From Daejeonella sp. (lineage in GTDB: Bacteria; Bacteroidota; Bacteroidia; Sphingobacteriales; Sphingobacteriaceae): a stretch of DNA of 64,000 bases. The notes beneath the pieces were generated by a model. That model had not been told where the DNA came from. It saw only the letters and a program-made list of their open reading frames with translations, and did not search any database. Where the stretch lies: NCBI RefSeq assembly GCF_030695525.1, contig NZ_JAUYSS010000065.1, positions 62,001-126,000 on the forward strand, written 5' to 3'. Shown in pieces: positions 1-8,443 of the stretch. How positions within the stretch are numbered: position 1 is the stretch's first letter; every line of letters begins with the position of its first letter. The translations under genes were made by a program, and so were the position numbers.

Positions 1-1876
1 CTGAAACTTGTCCGCCACCATAAGTAAACTGAGAAATATGGTTGGTAGTTTCCCGGAACGTATAATCCAAACTCGCTCTGTTTCTCCAGGAAAGGCCTTT
101 TATGATTTTTGCATCTGAGAATATAGTACCTACTAATTGATTGCCCTTGATTGCCCTTAGGTTCCCCTGATCAATCCATGCTGCAAAATTTCCAAGCGGA
201 TATTCCCCTGACCATGAGCCGTCAGCTAATTTAAGTTTTTGAGTAGGAGGAATATGAGTGACAGAATTGTAGAACTGCTGCAGGTCACCTCCACGGGTAA
301 GTTCCGGACCGGTTAAGGGAAGGGTATTTACTGCACGGTTTAGTGCGGTATTAATACCCACATTTAGCCATTTATTGATCTTATTGTCAACGTTGAAGCG
401 GAAGTTTAATTGTTCTGCATCAACTGACTTTATCACACCTTTTTGCTCGTTATATGCCATGGAGATGTTATATCTGGTAGCCTCAGTTCCACCCGAAAAA
501 TCCAGTCCGTGATATTGTGAGCCACCTGATCCTGAATACAATACACTCATCCAGTCGGTGCTTGGGAAGTTGGGGTCATTCCCAGCTCTATATCTGGCAA
601 TGGCATCAGCGGTAAAGGTTGGGGATAATCCGGCATTTGCCCTGGCCTCATTGTGAAGCTCTGCATAATCTGCAGAACCAAGAAAGTCGGGAACAGCAGT
701 CGGGTCTTGCTTTCCAAAATAGGTATTGTATCTTATCTGGATTGGTCCTTCTTTTCCTCGTTTTGTTGAAACAAGAATTACCCCATTGGCAGCTCTTGTT
801 CCATAGATAGATGCAGAAGCTGCATCTTTCAGCACGCTAATGCTTTCGATATCAAATGGGTTGATATTATCCATAGAAGATTCCAGGCCATCCACAATTA
901 CAAGTGGTTGTGAATCTCCCATACTTCCCTGACCTCTGATCAGTACATTCATCCCTTCAGCCCCCGGCTGTCCCGAATTTGTATGAATAAATACCCCTGA
1001 AACCTGACCTTCAAGCATTGAAGCAACGTTGGTCGCAGGTCGCGAGGACATTGCTTTTTCTACATCCACCGTAGAAACTGAACCGGTTAAATTAGCTAAA
1101 TTAGAAGTACCATAACCAATCACAACAACTTCAGTCAATGCGGTATTGGCTGCTTCAAGAGTTACATCAATCGAAGAACGGTTGCTAACCACCACTTCTT
1201 TGGTTACATAACCGATATAAGTAAATACCAACACAGAATTATCCTCAGGTACCGTAATAGTATAATTACCATTTAGATCAGTAGTAGTACCTGTATTTGT
1301 GCCTTTTATTCGAACACTCACACCCGGGAGGGTTTCACCGGTAGCATCTGTGATTTTTCCTTTTACTTCTTTTGGAGGGGCTTCTTTAATGATTTGAAGT
1401 TCAGAATTTGGTGTAAACAGCTCCTTTTTTGATAGAATAATTGTTTTATCAACAATTGAATAATTCACAGGCTGGTTATAAAAGCAAATTTTAAGAACTT
1501 CATCAATTGAGGCTTGTTTCACATCAATATCAACTGACTTTACCTGTTTAATCCATTCCTGATTGTAAAAAAATAAATAACCCGTTTGTTTTTTTATCTC
1601 TTTCAAGACTTGCTCAACCGGAGCGTTCTGCCTTGATATCGTAATCTTTTGGGCAAATCCTGATGCACTTACCTGTAAACAGGCTATCAATAATACAACA
1701 GCGGTTAATTTCATCTTCAGGATAATTTGCCTTGTTAATTTGGCCTGATTAAGTTCTGTAACTAAAACCGGAAAAAAATCCGGACTAATGAATTTTATTG
1801 CTCGTATAAAATGAGAATTAGAGAACCTGCCCAGCTTACTGAAAGGTTCTTTTTTGCAAAAAGCATTAATTTGCAT
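1..1876 (-). CDS. SusC/RagA-family TonB-dependent receptor (3' end outside window)
   Basis: N-terminal ~625 residues of an outer-membrane importer that takes up oligosaccharides or other ligands with a SusD partner, powered by TonB. I chose the ATG at 1876. It gives the long pre-leader common in these Bacteroidota receptors, then a hydrophobic signal (MKLTAVVLLIACLQVSA), which begins at an in-frame internal ATG at 1714. Next come an STN domain (about residues 77-145), the N-terminal signalling module that contacts a FecR anti-sigma factor; a carboxypeptidase-regulatory-like domain (GKITDATGETLPGVSVRIKG); and a plug domain (LIRGQGSMGDSQPLVIVDG). The barrel runs off the window. The sigma and FecR genes lie just upstream on the same strand, so expression is probably substrate-induced through them. 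The ligand cannot be told from this fragment. Confidence 0.93.
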   Translation of the reverse strand, partial: MQINAFCKKEPFSKLGRFSNSHFIRAIKFISPDFFPVLVTELNQAKLTRQIILKMKLTAVVLLIACLQVSASGFAQKITISRQNAPVEQVLKEIKKQTGYLFFYNQEWIKQVKSVDIDVKQASIDEVLKICFYNQPVNYSIVDKTIILSKKELFTPNSELQIIKEAPPKEVKGKITDATGETLPGVSVRIKGTNTGTTTDLNGNYTITVPEDNSVLVFTYIGYVTKEVVVSNRSSIDVTLEAANTALTEVVVIGYGTSNLANLTGSVSTVDVEKAMSSRPATNVASMLEGQVSGVFIHTNSGQPGAEGMNVLIRGQGSMGDSQPLVIVDGLESSMDNINPFDIESISVLKDAASASIYGTRAANGVILVSTKRGKEGPIQIRYNTYFGKQDPTAVPDFLGSADYAELHNEARANAGLSPTFTADAIARYRAGNDPNFPSTDWMSVLYSGSGGSQYHGLDFSGGTEATRYNISMAYNEQKGVIKSVDAEQLNFRFNVDNKINKWLNVGINTALNRAVNTLPLTGPELTRGGDLQQFYNSVTHIPPTQKLKLADGSWSGEYPLGNFAAWIDQGNLRAIKGNQLVGTIFSDAKIIKGLSWRNRASLDYTFRETTNHISQFTYGGGQVS

Positions 1877-2021
1877 AACTTTACATGATTTAGGGTGAAT
1901 AGAATATTACTTAACAGTGTGTTTTTAGCCCCTTTATTTTATTTCCGGGAACGCTGCAACGTTTCCGGATTTTTTTTGGGCCTTTTTTTGGAGTAGATTT
2001 ATGGGTCCATAGGCTATATAA

Positions 2022-3164
2022 TTAAGGTAAAACAATAATTTTTTTCTCTTCGACTTTGAATTTAACGCCACTGATTTCGAGTATTTTTAAGACCTGTGAT
2101 AATTTCGAATCACGGGATATATAACCTCCAAAATGTTTTTCAGGAACAGAGCCTTTGTATTCGACCGAAACATCATACCACCTGCTAATTTGGTTCATCA
2201 CCGTGCGCATATCTGTATCGTTGAATTGAAACAATCCATTTTTCCATGCTATATTTTGCTCAACATCTGCTGTACTCTTACTTAGTTTCGATCCTTGATT
2301 TGAAACTACCTGTTCACCTGGTTTGAGAGTAATGTTGCTACTGATATTGCTTACCTGAACAGAACCTTCTACAAGTGTAGCGGCACTATAGTTTTCATCG
2401 GCATAGGCCATTACATTAAACTGGGTTCCGGTTACAAACACATTCATATCGTTAGTCTTTACTTTAAAAGGTGTTTCTGTATTTTTTGCAACTTCAAAAA
2501 ATGCTTCTCCTGTAAGTTCTACATTTCGTTCTTTTCCATTGAAAATGGCCGGAAAACGAAGTGAGGAAACGGAGTTTAACCAAACTTTGGAGCCATCAGG
2601 TAAAATGATCTGATATTTGCCGCCTTTTGGTGTTTCTATAGTATTGAATAGAACTGTCTCTGAGCTAAGTCCTGCCATTTCTGGCATATTATAAATTATA
2701 GATCCATCTGCGGCTTTACTTATATTAATCCCACCCTGTTCTGCAATAGTGCCTTTGTTTGCATCGTCAAGGATAATTTTGGACCCATCTGCGAGTGTTA
2801 ATACCGCTTTATTGCTGCCTGGATTTTTGTCATAAACATTATTGATATTTTCCGTTTGTACTAATTCGGGCTCACTATCTTTTAAAAAGTTGCTGCTAAT
2901 GCTGATCGCGATTAAAACTGCTGCTGCAATTGAAGTTCCCCATAGCATAATTCGTAAGCCCTTATTCTGAGTTTTAATACCACTCATCTTACTAATTTCA
3001 GACCACATCTCTAGCTTCTCAGTGCTGTAATCATCCTGTTCTGAGAGTACCGATTGTTTTGATGATTCTGATTGGTACCAATGCTCCACCAAGGCCTTTT
3101 CCTCAGTTGTGCAATTACCTTGATTATATTTTTTTAGGAGCTGTTTGGCTTCCGGTCCGGTCAT
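2022..3164 (-). CDS. FecR-family anti-sigma factor
   Basis: A 380-aa inner-membrane anti-sigma factor. The cytoplasmic N-terminal part (about 1-68) should bind the ECF sigma factor. One membrane helix follows (about 69-92, LWGTSIAAAVLIAISI), then a periplasmic FecR domain (about 175-275, with GSKVWLNSVSSLRFP and GEAFFEVAKN) and a DUF4974-type C-terminal domain (about 310-378). It lies between the sigma gene (86 bp upstream) and the SusC-type receptor (145 bp downstream), the standard order for cell-surface signalling. The family passes a ligand-occupied signal from the receptor STN domain to the sigma factor. The assignment is firm; the signal is unknown. Confidence 0.95.
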   Translation of the reverse strand: MTGPEAKQLLKKYNQGNCTTEEKALVEHWYQSESSKQSVLSEQDDYSTEKLEMWSEISKMSGIKTQNKGLRIMLWGTSIAAAVLIAISISSNFLKDSEPELVQTENINNVYDKNPGSNKAVLTLADGSKIILDDANKGTIAEQGGINISKAADGSIIYNMPEMAGLSSETVLFNTIETPKGGKYQIILPDGSKVWLNSVSSLRFPAIFNGKERNVELTGEAFFEVAKNTETPFKVKTNDMNVFVTGTQFNVMAYADENYSAATLVEGSVQVSNISSNITLKPGEQVVSNQGSKLSKSTADVEQNIAWKNGLFQFNDTDMRTVMNQISRWYDVSVEYKGSVPEKHFGGYISRDSKLSQVLKILEISGVKFKVEEKKIIVLP

Positions 3165-3250
3165 AATTATTGTATATATTATGATAAGACAATTTTAAAC
3201 GGGACAGGTAGTAGATAAATCGAAAATAAATTTCAAAAGCCTTATAATTA

Positions 3251-3853
3251 TTATAGGCTTGAGATGTCGCTTGCCAGGCTGAGGCAGATGCTAAGGATGA
3301 GTATAAAAATGTCTAACCTTAAGCGCAGGATTTTAATGGCATTATTAATTTGCTTTTTAACTGTTTTGTCAGATATGTGCAGTTCTTCAGCAATTTCTTT
3401 GTGAGTGCGGTATTTTTTGCGGCTTAGTTCAAATATTTCCCGCATTTTACATGGAAGGTTCTGTATTTCTCTTTCTAAAGCAATTGAAAGATCTTTAGCA
3501 GTTAATTGGTCAAGCACTGAATTCTGATGATAGCTGGCGAAATGGCTTAAGGAAGATAAGTAGTTGTTCTTTATTTTATCATGTCTGATAAGATTGATTA
3601 CTTTATTTCTTGCGGAAACATACAGGTAGGCAGACAAGTTAGTTCCGGGCTCTATATGTTCCACATTCAGCCAAAGGTTTGTGAATAGTTCCTGAACAAG
3701 ATCTTTTGTTTCATCCTTATCACCGGTCATTTTAAGGACATGATGAAACATAAGTCCCCAATACCGTTCGTATATCTCAGCGAATGCCAACTGGTCACCC
3801 GATTTGATATAATCCAGTAAATGATTGTCAGTAAGGGAACTATAAACACTCAT
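3251..3853 (-). CDS. ECF RNA polymerase sigma factor
   Basis: A 200-aa sigma-70 family ECF factor. Region 2 lies at about 20-90 (FAEIYERYWGLMFHHVLKMT, then DLVQELFTNLW) and region 4 at about 125-180, with a helix-turn-helix around YRTHKEIAEELHISDKTVKK. It probably controls the downstream receptor genes and is restrained by the adjacent FecR protein. The last ~20 residues (FILILSICLSLASDI) are strongly hydrophobic, which is odd for a soluble sigma factor and could tether it to the membrane or to its anti-sigma factor. The start at 3853 gives a normal ECF length. Confidence 0.93.
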   Translation of the reverse strand: MSVYSSLTDNHLLDYIKSGDQLAFAEIYERYWGLMFHHVLKMTGDKDETKDLVQELFTNLWLNVEHIEPGTNLSAYLYVSARNKVINLIRHDKIKNNYLSSLSHFASYHQNSVLDQLTAKDLSIALEREIQNLPCKMREIFELSRKKYRTHKEIAEELHISDKTVKKQINNAIKILRLRLDIFILILSICLSLASDISSL

Positions 3854-3957
3854 ATTAATGCAACGCGTAAACGAATATATTAATTCTGCCTTAAAATAAC
3901 AATTTGAAATTGTAACAAGAGCGTTTGAGTGATTTGATTATAGCTTTTCATAAATAT

Positions 3958-4018
3958 CAAATCAGGTAAAAAAAACAGGCCCCTGGTATAAAGGAGCCTG
4001 TTTTTTTTACCTGATTTG
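3958..4018 (-). terminator. Long inverted-repeat terminator
   Basis: Two 27-base arms (3958-3984 and 3992-4018) match at 26 of 27 positions around a 7-base loop. The core is ACAGGC...GCCTGT with runs of eight A and eight T on the two sides, so it can terminate transcription in either direction. It lies 29 bases past the stop of the minus-strand phosphatase gene, whose transcript it probably ends. It also insulates the upstream region of the sigma gene. Confidence 0.85.
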
Positions 4019-4046
4019 CCGGAATCATTTTCCAGGCAAGGAAGCT

Positions 4047-5714
4047 TTATTTAATCGCTTCGTTTATTACCCTCCCAATATTGCCGTTTGGTTCCTGAAT
4101 ACGCAGGATTCCACTGATTGTAGGAGCAATATCAGTCATGTTATATGAAAGGTTTGTTTTCCCTTGTTTGATTCCCCAGCCCATGAAAAGCATTGGGATA
4201 CGTGTGTCTGCCGGGTTCATGGTTCCATGGGTTGCTCCGGTTGCTCTGGGCGATGAGCCCGAATACCAGGCTGGTTCCAGTACAATCTGTATAACCCCGC
4301 TACGTTCAGGATGATACCCGTTTATTATTTTTTCTTTATAAACTTCCGGAATGGTAGCATTCTGAGCATTTGGAATATCAACTACAAAAGCAACACCTTC
4401 TTGCTTTTTCAGGAATTCCATCGTGCTCTTCTTGATTGCTTCTTCGTTTAATTTATTTGCATTAATTACTGCATAATTGAAACTTACTGCATAATTGCTA
4501 AAACTCAGTGCAATATTTTTAAACTTAAACTCAGCCTCAAGCTGATTATTTAATTCTCTTAACACTGTACCAGTAGGGAATACCCCGGCACTGATTTTAT
4601 TGTCATTTAAAAACCCTGCATTATGTTGAGCGGCATGGTCAGCTGTAAGAAATACAGTATAATTTCCTTTTCCGACTTTTGTGTCAAGATAGCTAAAGAA
4701 TACTGCCAGGTCGCGGTCTAATCGCAGGTAGGTGTCTTCAACCTCAACAGAGTTTGGGCCGAACTGATGTCCTACATAATCGGGTGAAGAAACACTGACT
4801 GCAAGAAAATCTGTAATTGCATCTGCTCCAAGCGCTTCATTTTCAACGGCAGCTTTTGCAAGATCCAGAGTCAGGGAACTACCATAGGGGGTATTGGTGA
4901 TTAGGCCTAAACCATTGTTCAGCATTTCCGAAGTCTTTATAGGAAATGTAGATGTGCTCATGCCAGGGAATTTGCCTTCATAAGGAACATCATCCTTAGT
5001 ACTTTGTATATAAGTATCGATAGGATAAAGGGTATTCCAATCCTGCTTCAAATATTTTTCTGCTAATTTTTGCTCATTGAACTTCGTAACCCAATCGGGA
5101 AGTTGGTTCATGTAATAGGTGCTTGTTATCCAGTTTCCGGAACTTCCATCGTACCAATATGCCGCATTGGCACTATGCCCACCGGGAATAATGGACCCGC
5201 GGTCTTTGGATGCAATAGCGATTACCTTAGATCTGAAATTCGTAGCAAGCCTCAATTCATCGGTCATACTTGTTACCAGTAAGTTTTTTGGTGACATTTT
5301 TCCGGCTGTTACTGAATTACTTCCCACCGTGCTTACTGTTGAATCGGCCGAGCAATACATGTTTTTTCCTGTCGCCTGTATAATCCAGTCATTCCCTGCA
5401 ATACCATGAATTGCGGGTACTGAGCCGGTATAAACTGTAGCATGGCCAATTCCGGTAACACTTGGTATATAATTAATGTAGGCGTTTTCACAGGAAAACC
5501 CTTCGTTCAGCATTCGCTTGAATCCTCCGTTTCCATAACGCTCGTAGAAACGGTATAAATAATCCCATCTCATCTGATCCACCATTATTCCAACCACTAA
5601 TTTTGGACGGGGGACGCTGGTATTCCTGACAGGTGTTTGTGTTTTTGATTGCTGTGCACTGCTAGTTAAGCTTGCCAGTACTAATGAAGTAAAAAACAGG
5701 AACTTTATTCTCAT
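4047..5714 (-). CDS. PafA-like alkaline phosphatase / type I phosphodiesterase family
   Basis: A 555-aa secreted phosphomonoesterase of the alkaline phosphatase superfamily. A Sec signal peptide (MRIKFLFFTSLVLASLTSSA) is followed by the first metal-binding aspartate in GIMVDQMRWDYL (D46). A threonine nucleophile sits in PSVTGIGHATVYTGS (T87), and K170-D-R172 (ASKDRGSI) matches the Lys/Arg pair typical of PafA. Later metal ligands are in SVSSPDYVGHQFGP, LTADHAAQHN and TGATHGTMN. The family is a phosphate-insensitive broad phosphatase of the Bacteroidota periplasm. It stands alone, with a strong terminator downstream. Phosphodiesterase activity is possible, but the Lys-Asp-Arg motif favours the monoesterase. 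Confidence 0.92.
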   Translation of the reverse strand: MRIKFLFFTSLVLASLTSSAQQSKTQTPVRNTSVPRPKLVVGIMVDQMRWDYLYRFYERYGNGGFKRMLNEGFSCENAYINYIPSVTGIGHATVYTGSVPAIHGIAGNDWIIQATGKNMYCSADSTVSTVGSNSVTAGKMSPKNLLVTSMTDELRLATNFRSKVIAIASKDRGSIIPGGHSANAAYWYDGSSGNWITSTYYMNQLPDWVTKFNEQKLAEKYLKQDWNTLYPIDTYIQSTKDDVPYEGKFPGMSTSTFPIKTSEMLNNGLGLITNTPYGSSLTLDLAKAAVENEALGADAITDFLAVSVSSPDYVGHQFGPNSVEVEDTYLRLDRDLAVFFSYLDTKVGKGNYTVFLTADHAAQHNAGFLNDNKISAGVFPTGTVLRELNNQLEAEFKFKNIALSFSNYAVSFNYAVINANKLNEEAIKKSTMEFLKKQEGVAFVVDIPNAQNATIPEVYKEKIINGYHPERSGVIQIVLEPAWYSGSSPRATGATHGTMNPADTRIPMLFMGWGIKQGKTNLSYNMTDIAPTISGILRIQEPNGNIGRVINEAIK

Positions 5715-5924
5715 TGGATTTGGGATAAATAATTGATTGGTTTATTGTCTTGTATGTTGAATTTTCATAGATCAGTTACGAAGAATTTTTGTACATCTTT
5801 TGCTTATGCAAATGTCGCTTTATTAGAGTAGTCCATATGTAAAATTATACTATAGATTCTGGCAAGGAGAATAAGGGTTTCATGGATTTATAGCTTGAAA
5901 GAAAATCACAACAGGCAATAAGTA

Positions 5925-6302
5925 TTATTTTGAGATTGGAGTACCCTCTTTTTTAACCTGTATGTTATCCATAGTCACATTCCCAATATAGATAGCACCA
6001 GTTTCAACCTGTAAGGAGTTTGTATGAAGTTCGCCCAGAATGTTGCCTGAGCTTTTTATGTCAATGGAATCTGCAGTAACATTTCCGTTAACGGTTCCAA
6101 AAACTACAATTTCCCTGGCCTTAATATTTCCCTCAATTATTCCGTCCTCACCAATGATTAAGCCCTCGGCAATTATCAGATCACCTTTGATATTGCCATC
6201 AATTCTCACAAAAACTTCCGACTCTATTCTGCCATGGACTACACAACCTTTACTGATCAGTGTCGGGGCAGATGTAGTTTGTCCGTTTTTAGAACCAGCC
6301 AT
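5925..6302 (-). CDS. Bactofilin (short form)
   Basis: A 125-aa polymer-forming cytoskeletal protein. Nearly the whole chain is the bactofilin beta-helix, with repeated turns such as GRIESEVFVRIDGNIKGDLI, EGIIEGNIKAREIVVFGTVN and SSGNILGELHTNSLQVE. It lies 4 bp behind an M23 peptidase gene on the same strand, the pairing seen in bacteria where bactofilins place peptidoglycan hydrolases to set cell shape. It has no obvious membrane-targeting tail, so localisation may depend on the peptidase or on the longer bactofilin encoded nearby. Confidence 0.93.
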   Translation of the reverse strand: MAGSKNGQTTSAPTLISKGCVVHGRIESEVFVRIDGNIKGDLIIAEGLIIGEDGIIEGNIKAREIVVFGTVNGNVTADSIDIKSSGNILGELHTNSLQVETGAIYIGNVTMDNIQVKKEGTPISK

Positions 6303-6306
6303 TTGT

Positions 6307-7155
6307 TTAATTTATACTTAGGAAATTTTTTGGATTGACAGGTTTCCCATTCTTCCTCACTTCGTAATGAAGATGGTTTCCGGTAGAGTGTCCGGTTGAT
6401 CCCACATGCCCTACCACCTGTCCTGTATTTACAGTTTGACCTACTTTCACATTAACCTTTGATAAATGGCCATAAAGAGTTTCAAGATTATTTTGATGTC
6501 TGATCTTTACGCATTGGCCATATCCCTGAAACCAACCTGCAATCACAACTTTTCCGTCTGCAGTACTCTTAACTGCGTCGCCCTTCCGGCCCTTAAAATC
6601 TATACCCGGATGAAATTCAACCCTTCCCCGCCTGATTGGATCACCCCGGTAACCAAAGGCTGAATTAATCACATAATTTGCAGGATATCCCATAGGGGTG
6701 AAGGCAACACCAAGGATAAAATCTTCAAGTCGTTCATCATATAATGCATAGGTTTCTTCCGGACTGAGTTCAGAGGAAGATTCATTATTGCCACCAACCT
6801 CATCCACAGTAAAACCTTTTATGCCTCTTTTAATAAGGTATTGATTGATTTTTTTTAGCTTGTTTTCAATGTTCTGAATATAGTTACGCGCCTGGGTACT
6901 ATCGGTTGGTGGTGGAATCTGTTTTTTTAAATGGGCGATCTCCCGGTTATAGGCAATTCTTTCCTTTTCAATCTTACTGATTTCAAGTGATAGGAAAATT
7001 ATTGTACAGGTTAGAATAAAGATAGTAATACCAATGCTAAGGGCATAATGTTTTAAGCGGTTGATGTGTTTTGTTTTGACGCGGAGTGATTTTGTTTCGC
7101 CTTTATTTGAGCCTACTATCAAAACAGTACTGAAATCTGATTTTGAAAATATCAT
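6307..7155 (-). CDS. M23 family peptidoglycan metallopeptidase
   Basis: A 282-aa membrane-anchored LytM-type endopeptidase. A cytoplasmic N-terminus (1-35) is followed by one membrane helix (about 36-57), a probable coiled coil (about 58-110) and the catalytic domain. The zinc ligands are all visible: H182 and D186 in FHPGIDFKG, and the HxH at H261/H263 (HLHYEVR), with H230 in LYGHL. The active site should face the periplasm and cleave peptide cross-links. It heads a two-gene unit with the bactofilin. All catalytic residues are present, so it is probably an active hydrolase and not only an activator. Confidence 0.94.
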   Translation of the reverse strand: MIFSKSDFSTVLIVGSNKGETKSLRVKTKHINRLKHYALSIGITIFILTCTIIFLSLEISKIEKERIAYNREIAHLKKQIPPPTDSTQARNYIQNIENKLKKINQYLIKRGIKGFTVDEVGGNNESSSELSPEETYALYDERLEDFILGVAFTPMGYPANYVINSAFGYRGDPIRRGRVEFHPGIDFKGRKGDAVKSTADGKVVIAGWFQGYGQCVKIRHQNNLETLYGHLSKVNVKVGQTVNTGQVVGHVGSTGHSTGNHLHYEVRKNGKPVNPKNFLSIN

Positions 7156-7426
7156 TTATCTTGTTTTTTATGGATAAAAGCTATTTTATCCTACATACAT
7201 TTTCAAAGCTATGATACAGCATTTTATTGTTTTTTTAAAACATTTTATCAATTTAATTATATGTTTATTCTAATTCAATAAAATTATCCTAATTTAGAGT
7301 GCATTTGTTTGCTTCGTATTCTCTCATTATGAATATATATATCCTTTCAAGAAATTTTATTCTTTTGAAACGAAATTTAGTAAAATTGAAATTAACACAT
7401 ATATAAACTCTAATTAAAATAACAGA
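7156..7426. promoter_or_regulatory. Divergent intergenic region of the cell-shape locus
   Basis: About 270 bp of very AT-rich DNA separate the leftward peptidase-bactofilin pair from the rightward actin-like-bactofilin pair, so both promoters should lie here. I found no clean match to the Bacteroidota TTTG/TAnnTTTG promoter. An in-frame TAA at 7415-7417 rules out a longer N-terminus for the actin-like gene at 7427. Confidence 0.5.
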
Positions 7427-8443
7427 ATGTTTGCAATTCAGTCGTTTTCCAGCTTAATAGAAAATAGTAACGCCAATCTCAGTAATACATCCAAGGACCT
7501 ATTGAATGGTTTAAAGATCTTTCATGAGAATCAGTGGTATATATGTGGTAATCTAGCTATGAGTGAGGGTCAACTGCCACATAAGTTTATTAATTCGGCT
7601 CCAACAGATCTCGATTATCAGTTACTTGTTAAAGCTGCATTGCTCTTGATATCAGATTCAGCTGAGCAGCCATTAACGATCACAACAGGTTTTCCGTATT
7701 CTACTTACAGGATATACAAAGATATGGCAACAGAATTTCTGAAGAAGACCCATATCATTGAATTTGATGCATCTACTTACAGCAACAGCGGGAAGAGATC
7801 TGTTATTTTAGATGTTCAGAATGTTGAGGTAATACCTGAGATTGTAGGCTGTACCATTGCATTAAGAAAAGGTGAACATCAGGCTGAAGGGAATTTCTTC
7901 GTATTAAGTTGTGGATTCGGGACATTTGAATCAGTTCTTAGTATGGAATCAGGAATTGTTGAACAGACTATGGTCAGTACTCATGGGTTAAAGTATGCTG
8001 TAAATATGATGATGAGTGAGCTTGAGAAGAGCCATTACCTTGGTTTCAGAAATGCACACCTGATGGATGAAGCCTTCCAGAAAGGTTATATTATTTTGAA
8101 CAGAAAGAATGTTGATCTGAAAGAAATCAGAAAAAATGTCTTAAGGTCATATTATAACGAAGTTATTTCTCCAAATCTGAGAAATGTCATCACAGATGCA
8201 AACCTGATGAAATCCAACAAGGTATATCTCTGCGGCGGTGCAATGTTATATCAGGATTTGGTTGAATGCTTTAAAAATGAGTTTGGTGATGTCGCTCAAC
8301 TTGAGTTTGTATCTGATCCCGCCAGCCTTGCAAGTAAGGGATATACACTAAATTCACTTCGTGTCTCAGGTGGTAAAAAGCAATCCTCCGTTGGTTTGGA
8401 TATTGGTAATGCTACAACTGTAGTAACTACTCTGACGGAATGA
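7427..8443 (+). CDS. ParM/Alp-like actin-family protein, apparently circularly permuted
   Basis: A 338-aa protein that I read as a ParM-type actin-like ATPase with permuted order. The chain starts where ParM is already past its first two strands (FAIQSFSSLIEN). It continues through the ParM-like stretch QWYICGNLAMSEG, the strand LTITTGFPYSTY and VEVIPEIVG. A phosphate-2-like loop follows at 158-170 (FVLSCGFGTFESV), then the adenosine motif at 266-277 (VYLCGGAMLYQD) and the usual closing helix DPASLASKGY. After a short linker (SGGKKQ) the C-terminus supplies the phosphate-1 motif GLDIGNATTVV (322-333), normally at the extreme N-terminus. A TAA 12 bp upstream of the ATG excludes an N-terminal copy. 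The phosphate-2 aspartate is Ser/Cys here. It overlaps the downstream bactofilin by ATGA. The fold call is inference from motifs. Confidence 0.7.
   Translation: MFAIQSFSSLIENSNANLSNTSKDLLNGLKIFHENQWYICGNLAMSEGQLPHKFINSAPTDLDYQLLVKAALLLISDSAEQPLTITTGFPYSTYRIYKDMATEFLKKTHIIEFDASTYSNSGKRSVILDVQNVEVIPEIVGCTIALRKGEHQAEGNFFVLSCGFGTFESVLSMESGIVEQTMVSTHGLKYAVNMMMSELEKSHYLGFRNAHLMDEAFQKGYIILNRKNVDLKEIRKNVLRSYYNEVISPNLRNVITDANLMKSNKVYLCGGAMLYQDLVECFKNEFGDVAQLEFVSDPASLASKGYTLNSLRVSGGKKQSSVGLDIGNATTVVTTLTE

Noticed and set aside
7156-7426. Missed N-terminal phosphate-1 motif upstream of the actin-like gene
   Set aside because: In-frame TAA at 7415-7417, and no DxGxxxT-like sequence in the upstream region.
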